From NCBI GenBank assembly GCA_963932145.1, contig OZ010582.1, positions 18,619,326 to 18,683,325 on the forward strand: a DNA stretch of 64,000 bases, in the 5' to 3' direction. This DNA comes from Acanthosepion lycidas (Eukaryota > Mollusca > Cephalopoda > Sepiida > Sepiidae). This document shows, piece after piece, positions 22,795 through 33,339 of the stretch (position 1 is its first letter; every line of letters starts with the position of its first letter). The position numbers and the translations under genes were made by a program. The notes below the pieces were generated by a model. That model did not search any database, was not told the origin of the DNA, and saw nothing but the letters and a program-made list of their open reading frames with translations.

Positions 22795-22905
22795 ATTAAC
22801 CCTCACCAGTACCACAACGCAATCTTCAGGTACTGGGTAGAGTCTCTACCTAACACCTGAAGATTGTGTTGAAACTCTGAGTCGTGCTACCAGTGAAGGA
22901 TTATA
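22795..22905. repeat. palindromic repeat with a hammerhead-like core
   Basis: Right arm, plus strand: CTGAAGA (22857-22863), a 7-base spacer, GAAAC (22871-22875), ACT-CTG-AGT as a 3-bp stem III with a 3-base loop (22874-22882), then C (22883). CAC before and GTG after the core pair, and the pairing extends imperfectly through TAACAC/GTGCTA. The left arm on the minus strand has CCAGTAC-CTGAAGA and GTACTGG (perfect 7-bp stem I), but GAAACTCTGAGTC is deleted. Stem II is too short to fold well, so activity is doubtful. Confidence 0.6.
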
Positions 22906-22944
22906 TATATATTATATATCCTGGTATGATGAGAATGAATATAG

Positions 22945-23110
22945 TTCCAAAGTTCGTAACATTTAATTTAAAAGAGGGCTCAATACAGAGTAGAGTAATA
23001 TTATTTATTTTAGGATATTACACTGAAAACAGGTAAAAAAAATCACTACCCAATTGCAGTTGTGTTTCAATGCATATCAATGCATCTCATCAGGTGATTG
23101 TAAATTATGA
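22945..23110 (-). repeat. hammerhead-carrying repeat, family of 11640 and 38216
   Basis: On the minus strand a ribozyme-like core (23099-23041) is followed by TTTACCTGTTTTCAGTG and then the family tail CTCTACTCTGTATTGAGCCC and TCTTTTAA, which also occurs at 11640-11690. The relation to the copies at 11.7 and 38.2 kb is clear in the tail and around GTAGTGATTTT. Confidence 0.65.
23041..23099 (-). ncRNA. candidate type I hammerhead ribozyme, complete core
   Basis: A self-cleaving RNA fold read on the minus strand. Stem I strand AATCAC (23099-23094), CTGATGA (23093-23087), stem II GATGCAT/ATGCATT with loop TGAT (23086-23069, 7 pairs including one G-U), GAAAC (23068-23064). Stem III is AC/GT plus CAA/TTG around one mismatch with a 6-base loop, then GTA (23049-23047) with A as the cleavage nucleotide, then GTGATT (23046-23041), fully complementary to AATCAC. 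Every conserved core position is present. Hammerheads of this open-stem-I type are known from Penelope-like and other retroelement repeats, where they process transcripts. Activity is inferred from structure only. Confidence 0.75.
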
Positions 23111-23154
23111 ACAAGTGAACGACTTTAGATTTAAAAGCAAAATACAACATATTT

Positions 23155-24320
23155 TTTGAAAAAAAAAAGAAGGGGGGTTATAAGGTTTGAGGGCTTTGCT
23201 CTGACCAACCAACCCCCCCCCCCAAAAAAAAAAGAAAATTTTATGTGAGAAATTCACAACCATAAAACTGAGTTGCACTACAAACGTAGGTATGTGTGTG
23301 TGTATATATATATATTCTGCAAAAACACCTACTTTTCAAAATTCCAGTTCTCAGACTTAATGTCTCCTACATTTTTATAAAATTTATCCTTTGTTTCTTC
23401 ACTCCTAAAAGCAACTTCTCTAAGATTGAGCTCAGTTGTTGAGAGTTGTTAGTTTACTATTACTTAGTCTGTGTTTCTGTGCAACAAAGTCAAGATGACT
23501 TAGTGTTTAATCTATTGAGTATAATATGGCCAGAAAAGGCTATGGTCTGATACACACAGAAATACCAAACGACATGTCATGGTGATGCTATTTTTTGCCA
23601 TAAAAAAAAACATGCATGAGACATGGAAAGTACACAAGCACACTGACATCTTGTTGCCAACTGCAAAAAACTTATGGGAAATTGTCAGTTCACACATTTA
23701 CTTTAAAATTACCAACTATCATCAAAAACCATATATAACCAGTTCTTATCTACATAATGAATATACAGACATGCATTTCCTGAAAAATACTATTTTAATA
23801 AAAAATTTTATTTTTTTATAAATTTCAACTGACAGTAATACTAATTGTTCAGTCAATGAAGGCTGAATATTTCCTGTATAGAAACAATTAATATTACCAT
23901 TAGCATACATATAAAGATGTATAGTGTATATAGTACTTTTAAACACAATATTTAACATGTTTATATTTTTTCAACATGCCTTTATATATATCTTCAGAAA
24001 AAATTCAATAAACATATTCTCCATGAGTTAAAAAAAATAAAAATAAATAAAAGATTACATTCTACGCAATTATCTCCAAGGCAAAAGTTCTGTGAAGGGA
24101 AAATGTGAAATTAAATATCTTAAAATAAAAAGAAAAGTTATTATGCAATTTTTGAATGAAAAATAACACTTTGATCTGGTTAGTTTCATTCAAGTATTTA
24201 ACATAAAATCTTTCTTCATACTCTGCATGGCTTCCTTTAAATTTCAGTTTTTATTGTGTTTAAGCTATGGTGATCATTTTCAAATCATCCAGAAAATATA
24301 CATTCTTGTAGTTTTTCTAC
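23155..24320. other. non-coding DNA, nothing recognised
   Basis: Contains a C-run/A-run boundary at 23210-23232 and short GT/TA runs. No gene is supported. Confidence 0.5.
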
Positions 24321-24324
24321 ATCA

Positions 24325-24346
24325 TAATATATATATATATATATAT
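24325..24346. repeat. (AT)n microsatellite
   Basis: Short AT dinucleotide run. Confidence 0.9.
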
Positions 24347-24778
24347 AAATAGGCTTTGCTCGCTTGCTATCTGGTAAGTTACTTGTTTTTCTATGGGATT
24401 AATGTTCACGGTTTATGAAATGTTGAAGGGTCGTGGACATTCAATATATTTGTTCAAAAAATATGACTGTAAAGACAGAAGAAATTAATTGGTTAGGTGT
24501 TAGGGGCAGGCTTGTTATAGTTAAGAAAAGTTTTACAAATAGATGCCAACTTGTTGAAGGCCAAGTAAAATGCAAATTTCAAACACTTTGCTGGACTATA
24601 TAATACAATATTCCTAAACAGAACTATTTTTGATATGAAAATCAAAACAATCCTCAAATAAAAGAACAGTAATGAATGAAATATACTTTTTTAAATCAAT
24701 ATGCAAATTAGTTAAACCCAAAAAGTGATATTGCCTATAAGTAGATAATTTTGGATCTATATATATAATTATTTACCC
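24347..24778. other. non-coding DNA, nothing recognised
   Basis: AT-rich without recognisable elements. Confidence 0.5.
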
Positions 24779-24779
24779 A

Positions 24780-24957
24780 CTGCCCCACACAGCAAGATGT
24801 GGCACAAGGCCAAGTTTAAAATGGGGTATCCAAGCCTGTAGGCTCGGGCAAAAATTCCCTATAGACCACGTAAAAACGGAGTTAGTTTCCTGAGATGAGA
24901 CTCTGCCCCTCGGCAGAACCTTGTCTGGGGGATACCCTCTGAAATAAGCCAGGTAAG

Positions 24958-24960
<3 letters not shown>
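24780..24960 (-). ncRNA. GC-rich structured segment, possible snRNA-like RNA or pseudogene
   Basis: About half G+C against roughly 30% around it, and bounded by a TA microsatellite. The minus strand begins TTACTTACCTGGC, close to the U1 snRNA 5' end that pairs with splice donors. GGGTATCC (24937-24930) pairs with GGATACCC (24831-24824), closing about 100 bases. Inside are the hairpins TCTGCC/GGCAGA (24917-24902) and CCGAGCC/GGCTTGG (24847-24830). AATTTTTG (24856-24849) resembles an Sm site. The rest does not clearly follow U1. Alternative: on the plus strand this could be an exon, since CCAGGTAAGT at its end is a perfect splice donor. Confidence 0.35.

Positions 24961-24995
<35 letters not shown>
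24961..24995. repeat. (TA)n microsatellite
   Basis: Abuts the GC-rich segment. Confidence 0.95.
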
Positions 24996-24999
<4 letters not shown>

Positions 25000-25078
25000 G
25001 AATAAATGAAAAATTATTATCTACTTTTATGCAATATAACTTTTCAGGTTTAACTAATTTACATATTGATTTAAAAAG

Positions 25079-25082
25079 TATG

Positions 25083-25120
<38 letters not shown>

Positions 25121-25165
25121 CACACACACACACACGTGTGTGTGTGTGTGGGTGCATGTATGTAT
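25079..25165. repeat. compound (TA)n(CA)n(TG)n microsatellite
   Basis: TGTA, TA, CA and GTG runs in succession. Confidence 0.9.
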
Positions 25166-25399
25166 GTGCAACCACATACATATGTACATCAATAAGTTTA
25201 CAACCTAATGATGAAAGAAGTTATTTTGCAAAATAAATATTGTTTTAATTCACTGCTGAATAATTCTCACACAGATTGAACATTATAAAGTGAGAACTGA
25301 TTAAAATTCAAATAAATACTTGTCCAGTTCATGGAGTTATTGATCCAACCTCTCTCTCACACACACACACTTAAACATACACACAAATATCATAGCACT

Positions 25400-25480
25400 A
25401 AATGGTGATAACCTGTTTCATGCTTGAATAAAATCTTTCAGACATCACCTGAAGATTGTGCTCTGGCATGAAACAAATAA
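25400..25480. repeat. palindrome with two hammerhead-like half sites
   Basis: Left arm on the minus strand: CTGAAAGA (25441-25434) ... GAAAC (25419-25415). Right arm on the plus strand: CTGAAGA (25449-25455) ... GAAAC (25470-25474). Both arms share a GCATGAAAC block with the repeats at 45215 and 62190. Stem III and the cleavage triplet are lost. Confidence 0.5.
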
Positions 25481-25719
25481 TATTGATAGCTACTTATTTC
25501 TAACGTGTATATACATACACATCTACCCACACCTAATGGATTTGTAAATATAATTATGTCATAGATTAAGGGTTTTTTATGAATAATCTTCTACTCAAAA
25601 AATAATGAAGAGTGAAAAATAAAAAAAAACGAAATGTTAGAAGAAAGCCCATACATTTATTCATGCCATACCTGTTCAGTCATTTAAGTGCCATATATGA
25701 TACACATTTGGACAACCAT

Positions 25720-25890
25720 GTCTTTATCAGTTCATGACTGAATAGGCAGAAGATTAGACTGGTTGCCAACCAAATCTATAGGGCCCAGTCTGTCCTGTTT
25801 TTCAACCCATCTTTTAAAAGGGTATTTTCATGTAAGTGAATGTAACCAAACCAACTAGAATTCAAACTCAGCTCTCAGATTTCTCATTCC
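25720..25890 (-). mobile_element. SINE-B copy, partial
   Basis: The minus strand has GCTGAGTTTGAATTCTAGTT (B-box region) and GGTTGGCAACCAGTCTAATC in the body. Equivalent blocks occur in the copies at 14060 and 55970. Confidence 0.55.
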
Positions 25891-26940
25891 ATGAATTTCT
25901 TTTACAATCTAAAATGTTTTTTTAATGTTAGACAGAAATTCTGTCATTATATAGATGTATTTGTATGTTTGCATTTATTATTATGTGATTATTGTGTGCA
26001 AATATGTTCATATATGTGGGATTCTGAGAGAGTATGTATTTGTGCACATATGGGCACCTTAGCGAGCATGTGTGTGTGTGTTCATATCTAGTAGCATATA
26101 GCCTCATAATGAATCTCATGGATGAATTCATAGACAAAGAGAAAGAGAAAACCAGAGTCTAACAATAACATCAGAAATTTCAGTTGAAAGAAAGACTGTT
26201 AACTGAAGTAATGACTTTGGACAAGCCCGATTAACTTAAAACAACAATAACTACCAAAATGAACAAATAAACTTGCAACAAAATATACAGCAACTGCAAA
26301 GACACCTTGACGAGGTGGGCCAATATTTATGCTCATTGACTGCTGGGAAGCCAAATGAGTTCCAAGCATGGAAATCAATAATTTACTAAATTGGTGCCAT
26401 GGTTTCAGACTGTGGCAGCTCAACTGAAAACATCAGCATTCAGTTCACAATTATGAATGAAAGCAGAGTCAGGAGAAGAACAAGGCTATAATTTCATCAT
26501 CACAAATATTTTAGTGAGCTCTCTTTCAACTTTTTGCCACTCTTTATTGCAATGTCCTTTAGCCAAACCATTATTTTTTGAATGAATTCAAAATAAAGAA
26601 ATTTAAAAAAATGAAAAATGTTCATCATGGTGAAATTAATTCATGCCAGAATCTCAAGACAACTGAATATTATTAACTCAAATGATGCCCATATTATTAG
26701 CATTTTAATATTGATAATATGTTTTTGTCTTTGCAGGTAATGGTTTAGATTTTGTCATCTTTGATTATCTATATTTTAGGTGTCCTATAAGATGCTTGTA
26801 AATTGAAGCAAGCTTTCATCACAAACAGGTAAGGAAAGCTAACAATAATCACATGAACTCTGAAGTGAGTTCACAGGTAATCCATTGTTTTATGTGTAAA
26901 CCCATTTACTAGTTTCTATTTGTTGTCTTTTATCATTTTG
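25891..26940. other. non-coding DNA, nothing recognised
   Basis: Frames of 60-75 codons (25891, 26199) lack recognisable domains. No repeat was identified. Confidence 0.45.
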
Positions 26941-27085
26941 TTAATAATGGTTTAGTGATATAAGTCTTACTAATTAACCCATAGATGGGGAAGAAGAGGT
27001 GGATTCATATCTTTGTGCCTAAGTGAATATAACAAACCCAATGGGAATTGGAACTTGGCTCTCTGATTAACATTTTGAGCTTTCA
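26941..27085 (-). mobile_element. SINE-A fragment
   Basis: The minus strand carries the tRNA-derived AGAGAGCCAAGTTCCAATTC and the body block GAATCCACCTCTTCTTCCC, as in the complete copy at 3857-4252. The 5S-derived head and 3' tail are missing. Confidence 0.65.
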
Positions 27086-27354
27086 GTGTGAAATCAACAT
27101 AAAAAAGTTGTTGTTAAACTCATGAGCTAAATAGTCAGGAATACAGTATGGAATAGTAAGAAGAAAAAGATAATGTTAGACCACAGATGAGAACCCAACC
27201 TGATAATGACCACTTTGGAAGCCAATAAATTAAGGCATAGAACATGAAAGACAAGCTCTTAAACTCCGAGTCATTCAAGCTTATTTGAGGTGATTTATTA
27301 TAAATTGTAGCAAACTAAGACAAGCCAATATAATAAATCGTTTTTGTTTTATTA

Positions 27355-27358
<4 letters not shown>
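27086..27358. other. non-coding DNA, nothing recognised
   Basis: No supportable feature. Confidence 0.4.

Positions 27359-27417
<59 letters not shown>
27359..27417. repeat. (TA)n microsatellite
   Basis: Nearly 60 bases of TA. Confidence 0.95.
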
Positions 27418-27419
<2 letters not shown>

Positions 27420-27574
27420 TTTGTTTTCTTCTCTTCTTCCAAAAAACACTGTGCCTTGGCCGCATGTAGGAAGATCAGTACAACCAAGCATACCTGATCC
27501 ATAACATCAAATAGCCCAAGTGAAGTCTTGATTAGTTGCCATTTTCTGGGGGAACTTATATAAAGCATGTCCTA

Positions 27575-27830
27575 AAGCTAGTAGTAAATTTTATTCTGGG
27601 TGCAGGCCAAATACTGATCATATTTGGTCAGGTCGCCCATGGAAGAAGTTTGTTGTTTATTTAGACCCGAAACTTCTAGTGACATGGGAGCAACAACACT
27701 GATGACGCACCTAGATTCGGCACTTAAAGGTGTAATTTTAATAACTGAATGAATAATAGTTAATCTAAAGAATTTTGCAATAAAAACTAGCAAAAATGGA
27801 TGAAAGAAAAATTTATTATAGTGAAGATAT
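27575..27830. other. unclassified segment with higher GC and an inverted repeat
   Basis: Less AT-rich than its surroundings. CCCATGGAAGAAGTTT (27648-27663 region) and AAACTTCTAGTGACATGGG (about 27668-27690) form an imperfect hairpin. No match elsewhere in the window and no recognised domain in the minus-strand open frame. Possibly a fragment of an unrecognised repeat. Confidence 0.35.
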
Positions 27831-28068
27831 TTAATCTCAGAATTGAAAAACCAATTAAGACTATAATTTATAAAGAAATTGATGCTTTTGTATTACAAGT
27901 CACATATGATATTTGAAAGAGGAAAAAAAATAAAATGGAAACTATTCCTTTTTCACTTTTTCTTTCATCTTATTGTAGTTTTTTTTAATCACAATATTCT
28001 TTGTCAATATACTCTTTTACCATTAATATAAGCAATATGAAATAAAAATAAAGAAACAACAATGGATG

Positions 28069-28072
<4 letters not shown>

Positions 28073-28136
<64 letters not shown>

Positions 28137-28141
28137 GTATG
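28073..28141. repeat. (AT)n(GTAT)n microsatellite
   Basis: About 50 bases of AT followed by GTAT tetramers. Confidence 0.95.
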
Positions 28142-29135
28142 TTCCTTATAGTATATAAAAAGTCACAATATATTCTTGACAAAAATCTTTATTGACTCTT
28201 CATCTTTTTTTACTCAAATGGATCTGTCTCTCACTCCTGTCAGTCACAGATAATATTGCCCTTCTTTGCATGTTCATATTTTTATTGTCATTGTTGTTAT
28301 TATTATGGTAGTTATTATTATAATTATTTAACACACTTCATCTTATATTCTTATATACACACTATTATTAACACTAATAAAAAGTTAAAAATATTTTCAG
28401 CCATGCACCACCCCACTTAATAGACAATTCTATATGTAAGTTTGTAAAATTTCTAGTATGTCTAAGCAGGCATTGGATGGTAATGTGTATTCGTAATTGT
28501 ATATGTGTGTCTGTCTAATAGTAGTTTTGAGAGAGAGAGCAAACTGCCCAATGACTTTACCATTACTCCAGCAATTAGCTTTTAATCATTTTTTACACAA
28601 ATAAACTAAGTACTTCTATAGTAAAGAAAATGATTTGATGATCATTGATTATTATAAATCTTTACGTAAAATTTGTTTTAAGTTTCAGTACTTAATCAGA
28701 ACAAAAAGAGATTCTCATTGATTAGAAATTAAGTTAGACATTGATAATAAAATAGTCATTATGTATATAATAAGAGGCTCCTATAATTACGAATCAGAAA
28801 GAATTTTTCATATTTTATTGTTATACTCTTTTATCTGAAAAAGAAATTATTTGGGTTTTTTCACACTTTTGACAACATTTTAAGTACAGTGATACAAATT
28901 ATGACAAATTAATTTGGAGCATAGCCACAGTCCATGACATCAAGGGTTAAGGTCATTACCTTATAAAGAGGATCTAAATTGATTGGCTGTATTTCAAAGC
29001 ATTATTTTGGACTTTATTTGATTAAGAAGAATTATCTTTAAACATGAAAGAATCAATAAAAACTATAGTAAGGACATCTTTTAAAGAAACAAAAAAGCAC
29101 AAAAACAAACTGAAATTGTTAAATGCAGAAATTAT
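28142..29135. other. non-coding DNA, nothing recognised
   Basis: AT-rich, no supportable feature. Confidence 0.5.
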
Positions 29136-29136
29136 A

Positions 29137-29289
29137 GATAACTAGCATAATACCCATAAAAAATTATGGGATATTTATACATGACTGAACACTTCTACCT
29201 GGAATCAGAGAATCTGTGTGCTCTGCCTAAGATCAATGTCTCACCGTCTGGCCTAAGATCAGACTGTAACATGTGCATTCTGTGAAAAG

Positions 29290-29290
<1 letters not shown>
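29137..29290 (+). repeat. dispersed repeat shared with 11080-11240
   Basis: ACTAGCATAATACCCATAA, TTATGGGATATTTATACATG and TCTGTGTGCTCTGCCTAAG parallel the copy at 11080. The last block is internally repeated (CTAAGATCA twice). Confidence 0.6.
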
Positions 29291-29292
<2 letters not shown>

Positions 29293-29328
<36 letters not shown>

Positions 29329-29336
29329 AAAAAACA
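29293..29336. repeat. (CA)n microsatellite with A-run
   Basis: About 30 bases of CA, then poly-A. Confidence 0.95.
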
Positions 29337-30885
29337 AATTGTGTTTTATATAAATGGGGAAATTATTGTAAAAAAATAAGGGGAAAAATATTTTTTGATC
29401 TACTATATATCCACATATAAACCCATTACATATATTAGAAGGGTGTATAGAGAGAATTGATATAAAACTAAACATTTACTAGATTGGTGGTAAGGTCTCA
29501 TATTACAGTTTCAGCACTCACACTTCTTGCTTGTGGAACTCTCTTCCAGCTTTTTTGCTTTCCAGTCAACTTTGATCTTCAAAAATTTAAATGCAAAAAT
29601 CAATCGTTATCTTCTGTCTTCTTTGTTTCTGTTCTTTTATTATTCTTAATAATGTTTTTCTTTTTCTCTCATACTCTCTCACACTCAGTAACTCCTTGTG
29701 TCATAGTGGCATTATTGCCTTACTTGGAGTGAAATGATTAAAAAAACACAAAAGAACACGAGATCAGTTGGTTAGTACTAATTTTATAGTGAAAACACAC
29801 ACACATACATACATACATACAGAAAAACACATTCCTCTTTGCTTTTTCACACAAAGAAAATACCACAAATCTATCTGCATCTAGATGTAAATATGCTTCT
29901 TTATCAAAACAACTGTAGACAAAAACTACAAGAGCAATGATAATTTATAAGACAAATGTAAAGCTAACACAAAACATGGAGTTTTCATTTTAGCTTAAAA
30001 AGAAAAAGCTTCAATATAAACTTTGAATACAACTGAACCTCGTATCAAATATTGTCAGATGATATAAAATCAGAAATGTATGAAGCATATCGCAGACTAT
30101 TCAATAAAATCCATTATCTCAAAGTAAAGTCAAATAAATGTGCTTCATTTTAAAGATCAATAAAATAAACAGACTTTGGAAAAGGACACTCATAAACTGA
30201 GCAAGTGACCTAATTTTTGGCTAACATTTTTTTTTTTTTAATTTTAGACGGAATTAAGTAAAATAATCTATTTGAAAATCCTGGAAGTAAATATAACAAA
30301 AACATGAGTAGAAAAATTACATAGTCAGATTTTTAAATAGTTTGCGTCTTTCATATATCAATAAGTTTAAACAGTTTATCTTACCATGATAAATACTTAG
30401 ATATTTTGTTAAGAATCTGTTATAAAAACTGTTTTTCTACATATGCTCTTCTGAAAATTAATTTTAGTGGGTTTTCCTTAAATATTTTCTCTTACAACTT
30501 TTATATTGCTTTCCTCCTTAAATAAAATTCTTATTCAAAATATGTGACCAAACAATTGTTTTTAGCATGTCTATAGAAAATCAAAGTGACATAAAAGTGG
30601 GTCTTTGAATCAATGTCAATTTCCAGTAACCTTCTTGTCTGTATGATGCTATATCTACTAAAATAGAAACACTTCAATATAGAAAAAGAAAGACTTTTGA
30701 CAAGGATTCAAAAGTTAATACAAAAAAAAAAAAAAAATAGAAGGATCCACAAATGTTTAGCTGTAAATATTCTCCACTATAGAATAAGAAGACGACAAAG
30801 AGTTAAAGATTGATGCTGTTGGCATAGCAACTTACAATATGGAATCGACAAACCAAATATCAATTCTGGTGGTGGCTGTCTTGCT
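29337..30885. other. non-coding DNA, nothing recognised
   Basis: No gene. Poly-T at 30228-30240 and poly-A at 30722-30737. Confidence 0.5.
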
Positions 30886-30889
30886 AATA

Positions 30890-30969
30890 TTAGGTTGGTG
30901 CAAAAATAATGTCGTTTTCTCACATATGTTACTATATGAGAAAACGACATTATTTTTGCACCAACCTAA
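30890..30969. mobile_element. MADE1-like mariner MITE, 80 bp
   Basis: A palindrome whose first 33 bases (TTAGGTTGGTGCAAAAATAA, then TGTCGTTTTCTCA) are exactly repeated in complement at the other end, with TA on both sides (30888-30889 and 30970-30971). Length and ends closely resemble human MADE1, the deletion product of a mariner. Siblings lie at 38124-38186 and 49319-49408. Confidence 0.9.
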
Positions 30970-30971
30970 TA

Positions 30972-32205
30972 CTTTTAGAAATCCTCTTTATATTCTGTCT
31001 CATAGCCAACTGCCTTGACCAGAGACTTATCAGTGGGAAACCAAAAAAGAAAGATGCAATACAATGTACTTTTCCCTCATCATGAAATATACATAAACTT
31101 GCATCTGTTTAAGGATGGACATTCTATATAGAAATGAATAACTGCTTATTAATATGCATAGAAGATAAAAGTGATCCTAAGAGATATTTCTAAGAAACAA
31201 AAAATGAAAATTATGAATTTAATTGACATAGCATCATTTTGAATAAAAGTATAAGAAACATTTCTTTAAGAGCAACATACAAATAGAGAGAGAAACTAAT
31301 TAATGATATTTAAAAATTATTCTCATGAAATTGTATGATTATGATATGAAGTATAGATGGAGAATTTGCACTTAACTCACACTAATGTCCATCAAAAAGG
31401 CATGAATCCACTTCTCTTCCTTGCTCCAATTATGGACAAATAGTAGAACTTGTGTCAAAATATTTTGTGAAATCTTAAGGTTTTCTTAATGTGATGATTA
31501 CCCCCAACTTGTCTGTCAAGACACCTTTTAGGTGGTGCTATTCAGGACTAGAAAAGAACAAAACAATAAACCTTTTCTCTTTGGATCCAAAACATAACAG
31601 TATCAACTTGAATCTTGTCCTTGCCAGCAGAAATTTCTTTCTTAACACCTACTAGATTTTAACTCACACATTTTGTGACAGCAATGTCTTAAATATTTTT
31701 CTTCCCTTTTAAACTCTGTACATCCATGTATACTTTCTTTCTTCTTGAATAATGTTACTTTTTATATAAAAATATGTAAATTCTCCACATATTTAAATTT
31801 ATTCTTTTTGAAAATGTTGAGGTCAGTTTCTTCAAAAGATCTCAACCTCAACCAGTGAAAACTGTAGCTCCACATCTTCTACATTAACATGTCAATGTAC
31901 AAATAACAATTAAATGTGGATACTGGAAGGATAAAATAGATTATCAAAGTTATTATGGCCAGCTTTGATAGAACAGTTATCATGAGCTGTTATCACATAT
32001 ACACCCCCCCACACATACACAATGTTCAGTATAAAAAACAGAATTTATGAAGTGAGATGGGTTTAATTCTTCCTGTACGTCTGTTCATGGGAAAATGTGC
32101 ACTTAGGAACACTACTTTATTTGTCCATGCAGTTGCAGCAATAAAAGCTGTTACAGCATTTATCAACCTTACAGGTACCACAGATGCATAGACATTAAGT
32201 TTGTG
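30972..32205. other. non-coding DNA, nothing recognised
   Basis: AT-rich, no supportable feature. Confidence 0.5.
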
Positions 32206-32210
32206 GACAT

Positions 32211-32243
<33 letters not shown>

Positions 32244-32258
32244 TTGTGTGTGTGTGTG
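32211..32258. repeat. (TA)n(TG)n microsatellite
   Basis: TA dinucleotides passing into TG dinucleotides. Confidence 0.9.
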
Positions 32259-32770
32259 ATTTGCATACACAAGTGCCAGAAACTAAGAGCTTTTTCAATT
32301 TCTTTTTTTTTTTCATTCTCTTTTCAATGTTTTTTTTTTTTAAACCTTTTGATGTCACTGTTATTTTTTGTCCCTTTTCACCACATGACATTCAGCAGCT
32401 GATTGCAATTTGGGCAAAAAGTTAAATCAAATAATAAAGAGCCAACCGAAATTTAAAAAAAAAAAAAAAAAAAGATTTAGGTCATGAAACAATTGTTGTC
32501 ACCTTTCCATCTTCTATAGCATCTACCTGCATAGAGAGTGAAATTGTATTGATGTTTTGGTATCTTTACAGTCACTATAAGAATAAAAGTTACCTTTTAT
32601 TTCAGGAGTGAAAACAAAAAATCTATCCTATGAAACAAATTATAAAAAGCTTTAGAAATAACACAAAAATTAAACTGTGACTTCAAAAAAATCTATGCAT
32701 GTGGCTGAAAAGTTTTCAGTCCAACCAAGAAGAAATTCTAAAGAAATTTGACATTTAATAATTTAGTCAG
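32259..32770. other. non-coding DNA with T and A runs
   Basis: Poly-T near 32304-32340 and poly-A at 32453-32473. No gene. Confidence 0.5.
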
Positions 32771-32774
32771 ATTT

Positions 32775-33085
32775 TGGAATTGATTGATTGATTTGTTTCT
32801 TATGGTTTATCAACCTTCTGTGGATTATTTAAAGCCAAATCATATTTTGGATTGTAAGAATAACCTTTTTTCTTGCAAGTGAATACTACATTGTTATTCT
32901 CAAAAATTAATACTTTTCCAGATACAAGTCCTACTATTTAACCTATATCTGGGGGGAGGAGATGGAAGAGTATTTGCACATAAGTGAATGTAATGAACCC
33001 AACTGGAATTCAAATGGCTCTCCAATTTCTCATTCTGAGTCGCTATCCATTACACATAATACGACCCACAGATCCCAGGTTTTGA
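32775..33085 (-). mobile_element. SINE-A copy lacking the 5S head
   Basis: On the minus strand: tRNA-like head TGTGTAATGGATAGCGACTC, then GAATTCCAGTTGGGTTCATT, body block CATCTCCTCCCCCCAGATAT, and a tail ATTCTTACAATCCAAAATAT ending in (AATC)n at 32779-32792. It matches 50135-50405 closely. Confidence 0.75.
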
Positions 33086-33339
33086 AAAGTGGGTCAGTTA
33101 AATTGCAGCCTGCCTCATAACTATAACAGCTATGCTAATGGTTTGAATTTAAATTAAGGGGAAAAACTAATATTCCAAATATTGATTTATATATTCAAGT
33201 AGGCAAGAACACTCCACTTGGAAGATGGGTGCAAAAGAATCCACCCTTTTACCAGACAAACTTAACTTTTAGTGCTATAATAACCGTGGATCTAGAGGAT
33301 CAACCCGAGTTTATTAGCAGCACATATAATTATAACAAC

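Noticed and set aside
24773-25192. 139-codon minus-strand frame with Tyr-Ile and His-Thr repeats
   Set aside because: Most of it is translation of TA, CA and TG microsatellites. The non-repetitive part is better explained as a structured RNA-like or exon-like segment.
27690-27715. CTGATGA near 27696 with GAAAC upstream, as a permuted hammerhead
   Set aside because: The position that must be A, C or T after stem III is G, and the flanks needed for stem II do not pair.
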